Shown here piece by piece: positions 31,178-44,944 of a stretch of DNA of 56,307 nt. The position numbers and the translations under genes are program-made. The stretch's first letter is position 1. The number at the start of each line of letters is the position of its first letter. The notes below the pieces were generated by a model, which saw only the letters and a program-made list of their open reading frames with translations, was not told the origin of the DNA and made no database searches. Origin of the DNA: Lachnospiraceae bacterium. GTDB taxonomy: Bacteria; Bacillota; Clostridia; Lachnospirales; Lachnospiraceae. The stretch lies in NCBI GenBank assembly GCA_016280395.1, contig JAEEGQ010000007.1:1-56307 (forward strand), in the 5' to 3' direction.

Positions 31178-32362
31178 ATGGACTATTCAAGGACTATCGA
31201 AGAGATGATACAGGATCACCGGGACAAGATGATCATAGATATACGTGATGAAGAGGAGTTTTTCAAAGGCTCGTATCCCGGCGCGGTGAACTATCCCGCA
31301 AAGGAGTTTGAGGTACATAAGGCTGAGCTGAAAAAGAACATCCCTGTGTATCTGATATGTTATTCCGGGAAACTTTCAAGGGATATATGCGGGGATCTTG
31401 CGCCCGAGGGGTATGAGATTTACAGTGTCAGCGGCGGGATCTACAGCTATTACCTGTATCTGATAAAAAATGAGTATTCTGATCCGGCGGAACAGAAGGC
31501 GAAGTGTAAGAGTATTGAAAACAGTATTGTCAAAAAATTCAAAAAGGAGATCTGGTGCAGGTTTACAAAAGCACTCTCAACGTATGAACTGATAAAGGAC
31601 GGTGATAAGATCGCAGTCTGTATTTCCGGCGGAAAGGATTCCATGCTCATGGCAAAGCTTTTTCAGGAACTTGAACGGCATGGCAGGAAGAATTTTGAAG
31701 CCGTCTATGTTGTCATGAATCCGGGGTACAACCGTATCAATTATGAAACGATCATGAGAAATGCCGCTTTGATGGACATTCCGGTAACAGTTTTCGATTC
31801 GGATATTTTTGATATAGTGGACGAGGCGGGCGGATCGCCGTGTTACCTTTGTGCAAGGATGCGCAGGGGCAGCCTGTACAGCAAAGCAAAGGAGCTTGGG
31901 TGCAACAAGATCGCTCTCGGACATCATTATGATGATGTCATCGAAACGATCCTTATGGGAATGCTTTACGGGGCACAGGTGCAGACCATGATGCCAAAGC
32001 TTCACAGTACCAACTTCCCGGGGATGGAGCTTATCAGACCGCTGTATCTGATACGCGAAGAGGATATAAAGAGATGGCGGGATCATAACGGGCTTGTGTT
32101 CATCAACTGCGCCTGCCGTCTGACTGAAAGCTGTGCGAGCTGCGGCGGAACGGAAAAGGGCAGCAAAAGAGCAGAGATAAAGGCTCTTATTGCAGAATTG
32201 AAACAGAAAAATCCTTTTGTGGAATCCAATATTTTCAGGAGCGTGGAGAATGTGAACCTGAATACCGTCATCTGCTACAAAGATACCGATGGGGAAAGAC
32301 ATCATTTTCTGGATGCGTATGAAGCCGGACATGATACGGACAGAGGCATGTTTTTTTCTTGA
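31178..32362 (+). CDS. Rhodanese-TtcA fusion, PP-loop sulfur transferase
   Basis: A 394-residue protein. The N-terminal rhodanese domain (1-100) has the active loop CYSGKLS with Cys61. Residues 130-330 form an adenine-nucleotide alpha-hydrolase domain: PP-loop SGGKDS (150-155), CYLC (222-225) and Cys311, 313, 319 and 322, candidates for an iron-sulfur cluster. TtcA makes 2-thiocytidine-32 in tRNA with ATP and such a cluster. The fusion would feed persulfide from rhodanese to the transferase. The substrate may be tRNA or another thiolated product. Its regulated, strong promoter is unusual for a tRNA enzyme. Confidence 0.8.
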   Translation: MDYSRTIEEMIQDHRDKMIIDIRDEEEFFKGSYPGAVNYPAKEFEVHKAELKKNIPVYLICYSGKLSRDICGDLAPEGYEIYSVSGGIYSYYLYLIKNEYSDPAEQKAKCKSIENSIVKKFKKEIWCRFTKALSTYELIKDGDKIAVCISGGKDSMLMAKLFQELERHGRKNFEAVYVVMNPGYNRINYETIMRNAALMDIPVTVFDSDIFDIVDEAGGSPCYLCARMRRGSLYSKAKELGCNKIALGHHYDDVIETILMGMLYGAQVQTMMPKLHSTNFPGMELIRPLYLIREEDIKRWRDHNGLVFINCACRLTESCASCGGTEKGSKRAEIKALIAELKQKNPFVESNIFRSVENVNLNTVICYKDTDGERHHFLDAYEAGHDTDRGMFFS

Positions 32363-32387
32363 CATACCGGGGGCAACAAAATATTAT
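32359..32387 (+). promoter_or_regulatory. Promoter of pepF
   Basis: TTGACA (32359-32364), 17 bp, TATTAT (32382-32387); the -35 box overlaps the upstream stop codon. Confidence 0.75.
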
Positions 32388-32406
32388 ATTGATGTAATGA
32401 TGCACA

Positions 32407-32449
32407 GCGAAAAACCGCCTACGCGGATTTTTCGCGCGCAACTTCGCGC
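32407..32449 (+). promoter_or_regulatory. Hairpins in the pepF leader
   Basis: GCGAAAAACCGC and GCGGATTTTTCGC form a 12-bp stem with one bulge, followed by the small dyad GCGCGC-AACTT-CGCGC. They precede the pepF ribosome site; no T-run of a terminator type is seen. Confidence 0.5.
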
Positions 32450-32470
32450 AACGCTCAGTTAGGAGGAAAA

Positions 32471-34267
32471 ATGGCAAAAGAATTACCGAAAAGAAGTGAA
32501 GTACGTGTAGAAGACACGTGGAAAACCGAAGATATTTACGCTTCCCTCGATCTTTGGGAGGCAGACCTTAAAAAAGTAGCGGAGCTTGGCGACAAGCTTG
32601 CTTCCTACGAAGGAAAGATCAGTGACGCGGAAAGCCTCTTCGCTGTCATGCGCCTCAACGAGGATATTGATTTTGTCGGAGGAAGGCTGTTCGGTTATGC
32701 ATCCAGGGTATCGGATGTCGACACCTCCAATTCCGACAACCAGAAGCTTGTAATGCGCGCGAGGACTGCGTTTGTCAAGATAGGCGAGCAGGCTTCGTTC
32801 ATGGAGCCGGAGATCCTTGCGCTCCCGGAAGGCGCCATCGACAGGTTTTACGAGGAAAAACCCGAACTTTTAAGATATAAGGTTTACTTGAAGAACATCA
32901 TCCGCACAAAGGAGCACATGCTCACGCCCGAGCTTGAAAAGCTGCTTGCGTCCGCAGGCGACGTTACGGGTTCGTGCGCAAATGCTTTCTCGATGTTCAA
33001 CAACGCGGACCTCAAATTCCCTGAGATCACAAACGAGCAGGGCGAGAAGGAACGCCTTACACACGGCCGCTATGTGCCGTTCCTTGAATGCGCCGACAGA
33101 AGAGTGCGCAAGGACGCGTTCGAGGCCATGTACAGCACCTACGCAAGCTACAAGAACACGCTTGCTTCGATCTATACGGGCAATCTCAAATCGCACCGTT
33201 TCTATGCGAAGGCAAGAAAGTACAACTCCTGCCTTGAGGCAGCGGTCGACAGGAACGACGTTCCGAAGGAGGTTTATACAAACCTTATCGAGGCCGTTCA
33301 CAACAATCTCGACAAGATGTACCGCTATGTGCGCTTAAGAAAGAAGCTTCTCGGCTATGATGAGCTTCACATGTACGACCTTTACACGCCGCTTGTTAAG
33401 GATGCGGACGTAAATATCCCGTTTGATGAGGCTAAGAAGACCGTGCTCGAGGCACTTGCTCCGCTCGGAACGGACTACACCGACATTATCAAAGAGGGCT
33501 TCGAGAACCGCTGGATCGATGTTTACGAGAACGAGGGAAAGCGCAGCGGCGCTTATTCCGCGGGTGTTCCCGGGTGCCATCCGTTCGTGCTCTTAAACCA
33601 TTCCGGCACGCTTGACAGCATGTTCACACTTGCACACGAGATGGGACACGCCATGCATTCGTACCTGTCGCAGAAGAACCAGCCGTTCATCGACTCGCGG
33701 TATGTGATCTTTGTGGCAGAAGTTGCATCTACCTGCAACGAAGTGCTGCTTGTAAAGCACCTGCTCAAGAACACGACCGACAAGGTTCAGCGCGCATATC
33801 TTATTAACCATTTCCTTGAGAGCTTCAGGGGAACCGTTTACCGCCAGACAATGTTTGCGGAGTTCGAGCTCATGACGCACGAAGCAGTGGAGAAGGGCGA
33901 GAGCCTGACACCGGATGTGCTCTGCAAGATGTATCTCGATCTTAACAAGAAATACTTCGGCGATGATATCACCGTTGACAGCGATATAGAGATGGAGTGG
34001 GCACGAATCCCGCACTTCTACTACAATTTCTACGTTTACCAGTACGCTACGGGATTTTCGGCAGCGGTTGCGCTTGCAGAGAAGATATTAAGCGAGGGTG
34101 CTCCCGCCGTTGAAAACTACAAGAAGTTCCTTTCGGGCGGCTGCTCGAAGTCTCCGATAGACCTCTTACGTATCGCAGGCGTTGATATGGCATCACCCGA
34201 GCCCGTAAACGCAGGCCTGAAGCTGTTCGACGAGCTGCTCGGCGAGATGGAAGAGTTGATGCAGTGA
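32471..34267 (+). CDS. pepF: Oligoendopeptidase F (M3B metallopeptidase)
   Basis: A 598-residue cytoplasmic zinc peptidase of normal length. The zinc site HEMGH lies at residues 389-393 (TLAHEMGHAMHSYLS), and the following Glu in FVAEVASTCNEV supplies the third ligand. The N-terminal RSEVRVEDTWKTEDIY and the FHYNFYVYQYATG-like block (HFYYNFYVYQYATGFSA) are typical of PepF. It degrades short peptides. AGGAGG precedes the ATG. It has its own promoter and leader. Confidence 0.95.
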   Translation: MAKELPKRSEVRVEDTWKTEDIYASLDLWEADLKKVAELGDKLASYEGKISDAESLFAVMRLNEDIDFVGGRLFGYASRVSDVDTSNSDNQKLVMRARTAFVKIGEQASFMEPEILALPEGAIDRFYEEKPELLRYKVYLKNIIRTKEHMLTPELEKLLASAGDVTGSCANAFSMFNNADLKFPEITNEQGEKERLTHGRYVPFLECADRRVRKDAFEAMYSTYASYKNTLASIYTGNLKSHRFYAKARKYNSCLEAAVDRNDVPKEVYTNLIEAVHNNLDKMYRYVRLRKKLLGYDELHMYDLYTPLVKDADVNIPFDEAKKTVLEALAPLGTDYTDIIKEGFENRWIDVYENEGKRSGAYSAGVPGCHPFVLLNHSGTLDSMFTLAHEMGHAMHSYLSQKNQPFIDSRYVIFVAEVASTCNEVLLVKHLLKNTTDKVQRAYLINHFLESFRGTVYRQTMFAEFELMTHEAVEKGESLTPDVLCKMYLDLNKKYFGDDITVDSDIEMEWARIPHFYYNFYVYQYATGFSAAVALAEKILSEGAPAVENYKKFLSGGCSKSPIDLLRIAGVDMASPEPVNAGLKLFDELLGEMEELMQ

Positions 34268-34361
34268 CACGCAGACGCGGAAAAAAGCAGATTGCGGAAG
34301 GGCAACGTAAGCCCGCACGCCGCAGAAAATACATGAATTAAAGATTTGGACGGTTAAGAAG

Positions 34362-34895
34362 TTGGACAAGAAAGAACTTAGAAAAACCGTATATGAAAAG
34401 AGCCAAAGGCTTGACGACGGATACAAGCGGGCCGCACGTGATACGATTATGCGTAAGGTGCTTGAATCAAAGGAGTTTCGTGATGCCGGGACAGTGTTTG
34501 TGTATCTCGGTACTGAAAGCGAGCCCGGCACCGACGGCATCATAAAGGCAGCAAAGGCAGCGGGAAAGCGCATCTGCGTACCGCGTTGCATAAAGAAACC
34601 ATTTATGGACGCGGTCGAGCTTACGGACGAAACCCGCTTGGTTCCGGGAAGCTTTGGCATTAAAGAGCCCGAAAACGGGCGCATAGTCGAGCCTTCGGAC
34701 ATCGACCTTGCAATAGTACCCTGCGTCTCCGTGACAAGAGACGGCAGGCGCCTCGGCCACGGCGGCGGTTTTTACGACGCTTTTCTAAAGAGAACCGGGG
34801 CCATCCGCTTGTGCCTTTGCTTTGCGAGGTTACTTTCGGAAAACATACCTGTAGATGAGTATGATGTTATGATGGATGGGATCGTGACAGATTGA
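34362..34895 (+). CDS. 5-formyltetrahydrofolate cyclo-ligase
   Basis: 177 residues from a TTG at 34362 with only a weak GGACGG 9 bp upstream, so the start is moderately sure. It begins MDKKELRKTVYEKSQRL and has VFVYLGTESEPGTDGII, then IDLAIVPCVSV and the substrate loop RLGHGGGFYDAFL, as in the MTHFS family (E. coli YgfA). It makes 5,10-methenyl-THF from 5-formyl-THF with ATP. It follows pepF by 94 bp, possibly on the same message. Confidence 0.9.
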   Translation: MDKKELRKTVYEKSQRLDDGYKRAARDTIMRKVLESKEFRDAGTVFVYLGTESEPGTDGIIKAAKAAGKRICVPRCIKKPFMDAVELTDETRLVPGSFGIKEPENGRIVEPSDIDLAIVPCVSVTRDGRRLGHGGGFYDAFLKRTGAIRLCLCFARLLSENIPVDEYDVMMDGIVTD

Positions 34896-35037
34896 CGGGA
34901 TTGTCGGAACAGGCTACGAGTCAGAAAGTACCTACGAAATCTACTACACACAGGACTTTTATAAATAGTCCTTAAGGCTGCAGACGGCGTAAACACGGAC
35001 ATTATGATAACGGAGTAAGAGAAAGGACGGTCGCAGT

Positions 35038-35679
35038 ATGACAGAGAAAATTGATGTTTTCCTGCAGAACAGCATCAGGATAAGGTCAGATAACGGCAAT
35101 ATATACATCGATCCCTTCGAGATGCGGGAAGAGCCGCATGATGCGGCGTTTATACTTATAACGCACGATCACTACGACCACTTTTCGCCGGGGTCGATCG
35201 CAAAAGCGGCAAAAGCGGACACAGTGCTGGTGGTTCCGGAGAATATGGCAAAAAAAGCGGGTGAAGCCGCACAGTATGTTGCAAAGACCGTGACGGTAAA
35301 GCCCTGTGAAGAGATTACCGTGGACGGCCTTGAGCTTGAGACCGTGCCGGCCTACAACAAGTTAAAACCCTTCCATCCGAAGAGTGCGGGATGGGTGGGG
35401 TATATCGTAAAGACCGGCGGCAAACGCATTTATATAGCCGGTGATACCGATGCGACAAAGGAAGCAAAGGAGGTAAAATGTGATATCGCGCTTGTGCCTG
35501 TCGGAGGATTTTACACAATGGACGCAAAGGCAGCTGCAGAGCTTGTAAACACGATCAGACCCGAGGTTGCGATCCCGGTGCATTACGGGACTGCGGTCGG
35601 GACTCCTAAAGACGGCGAAACCTTTGTAAAGCTTGTAAAAGAGCCTGTAAGGGCCGAGATAAAGATTGTTTTTGAATAA
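35038..35679 (+). CDS. MBL-fold metallo-hydrolase (UlaG-like)
   Basis: A 213-residue protein with the metallo-beta-lactamase motif HDHYDH (ITHDHYDHFS, residues about 43-52), IYIAGDTD near residue 140 and the terminal PVHYG. The compact length and the start (FLQNSIRIRSDNGNIYIDPF) fit the small UlaG-like branch. The reaction is unknown; phosphodiester or lactone hydrolysis is common in the fold. AAGGACGG is upstream. It precedes a two-way terminator. Confidence 0.85.
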   Translation: MTEKIDVFLQNSIRIRSDNGNIYIDPFEMREEPHDAAFILITHDHYDHFSPGSIAKAAKADTVLVVPENMAKKAGEAAQYVAKTVTVKPCEEITVDGLELETVPAYNKLKPFHPKSAGWVGYIVKTGGKRIYIAGDTDATKEAKEVKCDIALVPVGGFYTMDAKAAAELVNTIRPEVAIPVHYGTAVGTPKDGETFVKLVKEPVRAEIKIVFE

Positions 35680-35684
35680 AACAA

Positions 35685-35714
35685 AAAGCCATCCGGCAAA
35701 AACCGGATGGCTTT
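35685..35714. terminator. Bidirectional terminator between the MBL and BTAD genes
   Basis: AAAGCCATCCGG and CCGGATGGCTTT form a perfect 12-bp stem with a 6-base loop. The T-run is better on the minus strand (TTTTTGTTTT), so it serves both genes. Confidence 0.9.
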
Positions 35715-35757
35715 ATTCTGTATTCGTCAGCGCACAGACAGGCCGAACCTGCTTTGT

Positions 35758-36957
35758 TCAATTCACAAATGTCGACGGTTCCATATGCTTCAGCGTGTAG
35801 GAAACACTTACCGAAAGCTTGGGCTTTTCTTCGTCGAAGCGCTTCAGGATACGCTCGCCGATCATCGTGCAGTTCTCATAGGAAGTGCTCGGGAGCATGA
35901 TGATGAACTGATTTATGCTGTAGCGGGCGAAGACGTCACCGCTGCGGAGCGTGCTCGCAATGGTGTTGGACATGCGGTTCATTGCCTTTGTCTGGTGCGA
36001 GACGGCATCCTTGCGCGCCGTGCTCTGCAATGTTATGAGGCACAGGAACACGGAAAGCCCGCTCCTTGCGGCTGCTCTTGCTTCTATACGGTAGAGATTC
36101 TGGAACACGGAGTATTCGCATTTGTAGGCGGAACGCTCAGCGTTCTTCTCTTTAAGGTCGTTCTGGATGATGTTCAGATCGACTTCGGTATCGTTTTCCT
36201 TCTTGACTATCTCCTGATACAGGTCGGTAAGCTCTTTTGAAGGCGAGAGACCGAATTTGTCGTAGAACATGGAGATGACCGACTGGTACTGCTGTATCGA
36301 CTTCTTCTGCTGTCCCGCGCGGTAAAGCGCATCTATAAGGAGATAATGCAGGTGCTCGTCATAAGGATCGAAGCCTATTGCCTTGTTGCAGATATCGACA
36401 ACGCGGTCATACGCTCCCTGCTTGCCGAGCAGGTCACAGTAGTCGTAAACTATCCTGGTGTACTCCGACTGGTAGTGGGAAGCGAGGGATACGGCCCAGG
36501 TGTCGGAATTGTTCTTGGGAAGGAATTCGCCCTTGTAAAGCTCTATGGCTTCCTCATATATAGGCTGGCGCTGGCCGTCTGAAAGACCGGTCTGCGAAGC
36601 CTTTTTGCAAAGATCCTCGAAGATCTCGGTATCGATATCAAAAGGAAGGGTATTGTTCCAGGAGTAGTTGTCATGCTTGTGAAGGATGATCTTCGTTGAA
36701 GGATACCCAAGACCGTCGAGCAGGACTCTTGCCCTGTGGAGCAGCGTTTTCAGCGAGTTGAAAGGGTCGTCGCTCTTCTCGTCCGACCAGAGAAGGTCGA
36801 TCAGAGTGTTCTGTGAAACGTCTTTGTTGTGGAAAGCTACAAGATATTCGAGCAGTGTCCAGACCTTCTTTGATCTGTTGTCGCTGTCGGAAACGGAATT
36901 GCCCTTATAAGAAATGGAAAATTCGCCGAGCATCTTGATATGTATTTTGTCGTCCAT
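35758..36957 (-). CDS. BTAD (SARP-like) regulator with degenerate GGDEF-like domain
   Basis: 399 residues from ATG 36957, with AGGGG upstream; the open frame starts further up but lacks a site. An OmpR-like winged helix (about 1-100: IHIKMLGEFSISYKGN, then LLEYLVAFHNKDVSQ) precedes a BTAD helical repeat (about 110-260). The last 120 residues match a GGDEF fold (GDVFARYSINQFIIMLP where GGDEF would stand), but the catalytic motif is lost, so it probably only senses or binds. BTAD regulators control envelope and metabolic genes; the target here is unknown. Its promoter faces that of rpoBC. Confidence 0.82.
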   Translation of the reverse strand: MDDKIHIKMLGEFSISYKGNSVSDSDNRSKKVWTLLEYLVAFHNKDVSQNTLIDLLWSDEKSDDPFNSLKTLLHRARVLLDGLGYPSTKIILHKHDNYSWNNTLPFDIDTEIFEDLCKKASQTGLSDGQRQPIYEEAIELYKGEFLPKNNSDTWAVSLASHYQSEYTRIVYDYCDLLGKQGAYDRVVDICNKAIGFDPYDEHLHYLLIDALYRAGQQKKSIQQYQSVISMFYDKFGLSPSKELTDLYQEIVKKENDTEVDLNIIQNDLKEKNAERSAYKCEYSVFQNLYRIEARAAARSGLSVFLCLITLQSTARKDAVSHQTKAMNRMSNTIASTLRSGDVFARYSINQFIIMLPSTSYENCTMIGERILKRFDEEKPKLSVSVSYTLKHMEPSTFVN

Positions 36958-37002
36958 AAAAAACCCCTGATAAAAAATTTGCAAACGTATCCAAAAAAAT
37001 AT

Positions 37003-37031
37003 TTGACATCTTGACAACGCCATGCTATACT
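37003..37031 (+). promoter_or_regulatory. Promoter of rpoB-rpoC
   Basis: TTGACA (37003-37008), 17 bp, TATACT (37026-37031), with a 110-bp leader before rpoB. A second TTGACA at 37011 is too close to the -10 box to serve it. Confidence 0.75.
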
Positions 37032-37073
37032 GAAATGTGCGTTATCGTGGTTACGTGTGCCTATTCATACAAT

Positions 37074-37101
37074 ATTATACCATATATTTTATGATATGCA
37101 A
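37074..37101 (-). promoter_or_regulatory. Promoter of the BTAD regulator, facing rpoBC
   Basis: On the minus strand TTGCAT (37101-37096), 16 bp, TATAAT (37079-37074). The predicted start near 37067 lies beyond the rpoBC start (near 37038), so the two transcripts would overlap by about 30 bases. RNA polymerases on the two promoters would collide. Confidence 0.6.
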
Positions 37102-37148
37102 ACAAATTTTTTTAACGCAAAAAGCTATCATCTAAGGAGTGCGCGTCA

Positions 37149-40100
37149 ATGGAAAAGAACAGAATCCATCCTGTCCAAGTGGGCAAAAATGTCAGGATGA
37201 GCTATTCGAAGCAGAAGGAAGTTTTGGAAATCCCGAACCTGATTGAAGTTCAGAAAGATTCCTACAACTGGTTCCTCGAACAGGGATTGCGCGAAGTATT
37301 CGAAGATATTTCGCCGATCGAAGACTATAACGGACATTTAAGTCTTGATTTCGTGGATTATCAGCTGTGTACCGATGATGTCAAGTACAACATCGAGGAA
37401 TGCAAGGAACGTGATGCAACCTATGCTGCTCCTATCAAAGTAAAGGTTCGTCTTCACAACAAAGAGACGGACGAGATCACCCAGCATGATATCTTCATGG
37501 GCGATTTCCCTATAATGACGGAGACAGGCACATTTGTCATCAACGGCGCTGAGCGTGTTATCGTAAGCCAGCTCGTTCGTTCTCCCGGTATTTATTATGA
37601 AATAACCAAGGATAAGCTTGGTAAAAACCTCTATGCGTGCACCGTTATCCCCAACCGCGGCGCATGGCTCGAGTATGAAACAGATTCCAGCGACGTTTTT
37701 TATGTACATGTAGACCGTAACCGTAAGGTTCCGATCACAGTTCTGCTCCGTGCACTTGACGGCGGTGTTTTCGACCGCAACGAAGACCCTACAAAGGGCT
37801 GGAACGTTGACGAGGAAGTTGCCACTGCTACAAATAAGCAGATCGAAGAGCTTTTCGGCTCTGAGGTCAAGCTTACGGAGACCTTCAAGAAGGATCCTTC
37901 CGAGAATTATCAGGACGGCCTCCTTGAACTTTATAAGAAGCTCCGTCCCGGCGAGCCGCTTTCCGTAGAAAGCGCGGAATCGCTCATCAGGGGCATGTTC
38001 TTCGACCAGAGACGTTACGATCTTGCAAAGGTCGGCCGTTACAAGTTCAATAAGAAGCTTGCTTTTAAGAACCGTATCACCGGATGCACGCTTGCCCAGG
38101 ATGTGACAGACGGATTTACAGGTGAGGTCGTTGCCGAAAAGGGTACGGTCGTTACCGAAGAGCTTGCGGATGCGATCCAGGACACCGGTATCGCTTATGT
38201 TGATGTTGAGACCGAAGAAAAGGTAGAGCGCGTTATCTCGAACCGCGCCGTTGATATTACCCACTTTGTCAACATCACAAAGAAAGAAGCCGAAGAACTC
38301 GGCATCAAGGAAAAGGTTTACTACTACGCGCTTAAATATATCCTCGACCATGCAAAGGATCTTAAAGAGACCAAACGCATGATCAAGAACAATGTTGCAA
38401 GGCTTGTTCCGAAGCATATCACATCATGGGATATCCTTGCTTCCGTAAACTACAACATGCACCTTGAATGGGGCATCGGCACAAAGGACGATATCGACCA
38501 CCTCGGCAACCGTCGTATCCGTGCCGTAGGCGAGCTCCTTCAGAACCAGTACCGTATCGGTATGTCGCGTATGGAGCGTGTTGTACGTGAGCGTATGACG
38601 ACTCAGGATGTTGAGAGCATCAGCCCTCAGTCCCTTATCAATATCAAGCCCGTGACCGCAGCAGTCAAGGAATTCTTCGGAAGCTCCCAGCTGTCACAGT
38701 TCATGGACCAGCACAACCCTCTCGGTGAGCTTACCCACAAGCGCCGTCTTTCGGCCCTCGGCCCCGGCGGTCTTTCAAGAGAGCGTGCATCCTTCGAAGT
38801 CCGAGACGTACACTACACCCATTACGGCCGTATGTGTCCCATCGAGACACCCGAAGGTCCCAACATCGGTCTTATCAACTCGCTCGCATCCTACGCAAGG
38901 ATCAACGAGTACGGCTTCGTTGAGGCTCCTTACCGCAAGGTTGACAAGGAAGATCCCAACGGACCGCGTGTAACCGATGAAGTTGTTTATATCACCGCAG
39001 ATGAAGAAGACAGATATGTTGTTGCACAGGCTAACGAGCCTCTCGACGAGAACGGTTACTTCCTGAAGAACAACATTTCCGGACGTTACCGCGACGAGAC
39101 TTCCCAGTATCCGAAGTCAAGAGTCGACCTTATGGACGTTTCGCCTAAGATGGTCTTCTCCGTTGCTACGGCAATGATCCCGTTCCTGCAGAACGACGAC
39201 GCAAACCGTGCCCTCATGGGTTCGAACATGCAGCGTCAGGCGGTTCCGCTCCTGTTTACGGAGTCACCCGTTATCGATACCGGTATGGCAATGAAGACAG
39301 CCATCGACTCCGGTGTCTGCGTTATCGCAAAGAACGACGGTGTGGTTGAGAATGTTTCGTCCCGTGAGATCCGCGTAAAGACCTCCGGCGGCAAGCGTGA
39401 CGATTATCACCTTCTCAAGTTCGCGCGAAGCAACCAGGGTACATCCATCAACCAGAAGCCTATCGTAAGCAAAGGCGAAAAGGTCAAGAAAGGACAGGTT
39501 CTTGCGGACGGTCCTTCAACGGCGGGCGGCGAGCTTGCACTCGGAAAGAACCCTCTCATCGGTTTCATGACCTGGGAAGGTTACAACTACGAGGATGCGG
39601 TACTCTTAAGTGAACGCCTTGTACGCGAGGATGTTTACACCTCGGTACATATTGAGGAATACGAAGTAGAAGCACGTGATACAAAGCTTGGTCCGGAAGA
39701 GATCACAAACGACGTTCCGGGTGTCGGCGACGCGGTCAAGGACCTTGATGAAAGAGGTATAATCCGCATCGGCGCAGAGGTCCGCGCAGGAGATATCCTT
39801 GTCGGCAAGGTAACACCTAAGGGCGAGACCGAGCTTACTGCGGAAGAGCGCCTGCTCCGCGCGATCTTCGGTGAGAAGGTACGCGAAGTAAGGGATACAT
39901 CTCTCCATGTACCTCACGGCGAATTCGGTATAGTAGTAGATGCAAAGGTATTTACCCGTGAGAACGGCGACGAACTGGCTCCCGGCGTAAATATGAGCGT
40001 AAGAGTTTATATAGCACAGAAGAGAAAGATCCAGGTCGGCGACAAGATGGCGGGCCGTCACGGTAACAAGGGTGTCGTTTCAAGGGTTCTTCCCGTTGAG

Positions 40101-41120
40101 GATATGCCTTTCTTACCTAACGGACGTCCCCTTGATATCGTTCTTAACCCCCTTGGCGTGCCTTCACGTATGAACATCGGTCAGGTGCTCGAGATACACT
40201 TAAGCCTTGCCGCAAAGGTGCTTGGTTTCAAGGTTTCAACGCCTGTATTCGACGGCGCGAACGAGCATGACATCATGGATACGCTCACACTTGCCAACGA
40301 TTACGCTAATCTGCCTTTTGATGCAAAAGAAGCAAAGCAGTGGGCAGAAGAAAAGGGCGAGAAGTACGACAAGAACGCTCCTACATTCAGCTCCCTCCAC
40401 GAGGACGAGCTTGGCGCTGAGGTAATGAAGTATCTTTCCGATAACCGCGCAGAGCGCGATGACTGGAGAGGCGTGCCCATCAGCCAGGATGGTAAGGTAA
40501 GGCTGCGCGACGGCCGTACCGGCGAATATTTCGACGGTGCCGTAACCATCGGATTCATGCATTACTTAAAGCTTCATCACCTTGTTGACGATAAGATCCA
40601 CGCACGTTCCACAGGTCCTTACTCACTTGTTACGCAGCAGCCTCTCGGCGGTAAAGCCCAGTTCGGCGGCCAGCGTTTCGGTGAAATGGAAGTCTGGGCT
40701 CTTGAAGCATACGGCGCTGCCCACATCCTTCAGGAGATCCTTACGGTTAAGTCCGATGATGTTACGGGCCGTGTAAAGACATACGAGGCGATCATCAAAG
40801 GTGAAAATATTTCGGACGGCGGTATTCCGGAATCATTCAAGGTGCTGCTCAAAGAACTCCAGTCCCTTGCGCTTGACGTTACAGTCCTTGACGAAGAGGG
40901 CAATGAGGTCAAGATGACAGAGGAGATCGATTACGGCGACGGCGAAGTCCTTTCGTACGTAAACGACGGCAACGAGTTTGGCGGCGGCGGTTTCTCAGGT
41001 TTAGGAAACGGTTTCAGCGAAGTTGACACAGAGAGCGGCGAGCTCATAGAAAGTGACGATGAATTTGCTGAAGACGGCGATTGGGAAGACTCGGACATGG
41101 ACGACGGTGACGAGAACTGA
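37149..41120 (+). CDS. rpoB: RNA polymerase subunit beta
   Basis: A 1323-residue protein. The rifampicin region [18 protein letters not shown] is intact, with the residues matching E. coli Gln513, Asp516, His526 and Ser531 all wild type, so no resistance change is seen. [17 protein letters not shown] and [17 protein letters not shown] are conserved catalytic blocks. The tail is very acidic (from about residue 1270: [12 protein letters not shown] to DDGDEN), as in some Clostridia. AAGGAG lies 11 bp before the ATG. rpoC follows after 44 bp. Confidence 0.98.
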   Translation: MEKNRIHPVQVGKNVRMSYSKQKEVLEIPNLIEVQKDSYNWFLEQGLREVFEDISPIEDYNGHLSLDFVDYQLCTDDVKYNIEECKERDATYAAPIKVKVRLHNKETDEITQHDIFMGDFPIMTETGTFVINGAERVIVSQLVRSPGIYYEITKDKLGKNLYACTVIPNRGAWLEYETDSSDVFYVHVDRNRKVPITVLLRALDGGVFDRNEDPTKGWNVDEEVATATNKQIEELFGSEVKLTETFKKDPSENYQDGLLELYKKLRPGEPLSVESAESLIRGMFFDQRRYDLAKVGRYKFNKKLAFKNRITGCTLAQDVTDGFTGEVVAEKGTVVTEELADAIQDTGIAYVDVETEEKVERVISNRAVDITHFVNITKKEAEELGIKEKVYYYALKYILDHAKDLKETKRMIKNNVARLVPKHITSWDILASVNYNMHLEWGIGTKDDIDHLGNRRIRAVGELLQNQYRIGMSRMERVVRERMTTQDVESISPQSLINIKPVTAAVKEFFGSSQLSQFMDQHNPLGELTHKRRLSALGPGGLSRERASFEVRDVHYTHYGRMCPIETPEGPNIGLINSLASYARINEYGFVEAPYRKVDKEDPNGPRVTDEVVYITADEEDRYVVAQANEPLDENGYFLKNNISGRYRDETSQYPKSRVDLMDVSPKMVFSVATAMIPFLQNDDANRALMGSNMQRQAVPLLFTESPVIDTGMAMKTAIDSGVCVIAKNDGVVENVSSREIRVKTSGGKRDDYHLLKFARSNQGTSINQKPIVSKGEKVKKGQVLADGPSTAGGELALGKNPLIGFMTWEGYNYEDAVLLSERLVREDVYTSVHIEEYEVEARDTKLGPEEITNDVPGVGDAVKDLDERGIIRIGAEVRAGDILVGKVTPKGETELTAEERLLRAIFGEKVREVRDTSLHVPHGEFGIVVDAKVFTRENGDELAPGVNMSVRVYIAQKRKIQVGDKMAGRHGNKGVVSRVLPVEDMPFLPNGRPLDIVLNPLGVPSRMNIGQVLEIHLSLAAKVLGFKVSTPVFDGANEHDIMDTLTLANDYANLPFDAKEAKQWAEEKGEKYDKNAPTFSSLHEDELGAEVMKYLSDNRAERDDWRGVPISQDGKVRLRDGRTGEYFDGAVTIGFMHYLKLHHLVDDKIHARSTGPYSLVTQQPLGGKAQFGGQRFGEMEVWALEAYGAAHILQEILTVKSDDVTGRVKTYEAIIKGENISDGGIPESFKVLLKELQSLALDVTVLDEEGNEVKMTEEIDYGDGEVLSYVNDGNEFGGGGFSGLGNGFSEVDTESGELIESDDEFAEDGDWEDSDMDDGDEN

Positions 41121-41164
41121 CACGACAGCCGACAATACTTAACAAACCTGAAGGGAGCGACATT

Positions 41165-44878
<3,714 letters not shown>

Positions 44879-44899
44879 TTAAGGATTACAGTGTTTACG

Positions 44900-44930
44900 A
44901 GCCCTGCAGGGAACTGCAGGGCTTGGTTTT
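44900..44930 (+). terminator. Terminator after rpoC
   Basis: AGCCCTGCAG-GGAA-CTGCAGGGC then TTGGTTTT. The next gene starts 15 bp further on, so some read-through is likely. Confidence 0.8.
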
Positions 44931-44944
44931 AAGGAGCATTTCAG

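Noticed and set aside
37338-38417. A 359-codon frame opposite rpoB
   Set aside because: Antisense to a highly conserved gene; no ribosome site, composition explained by rpoB codons.
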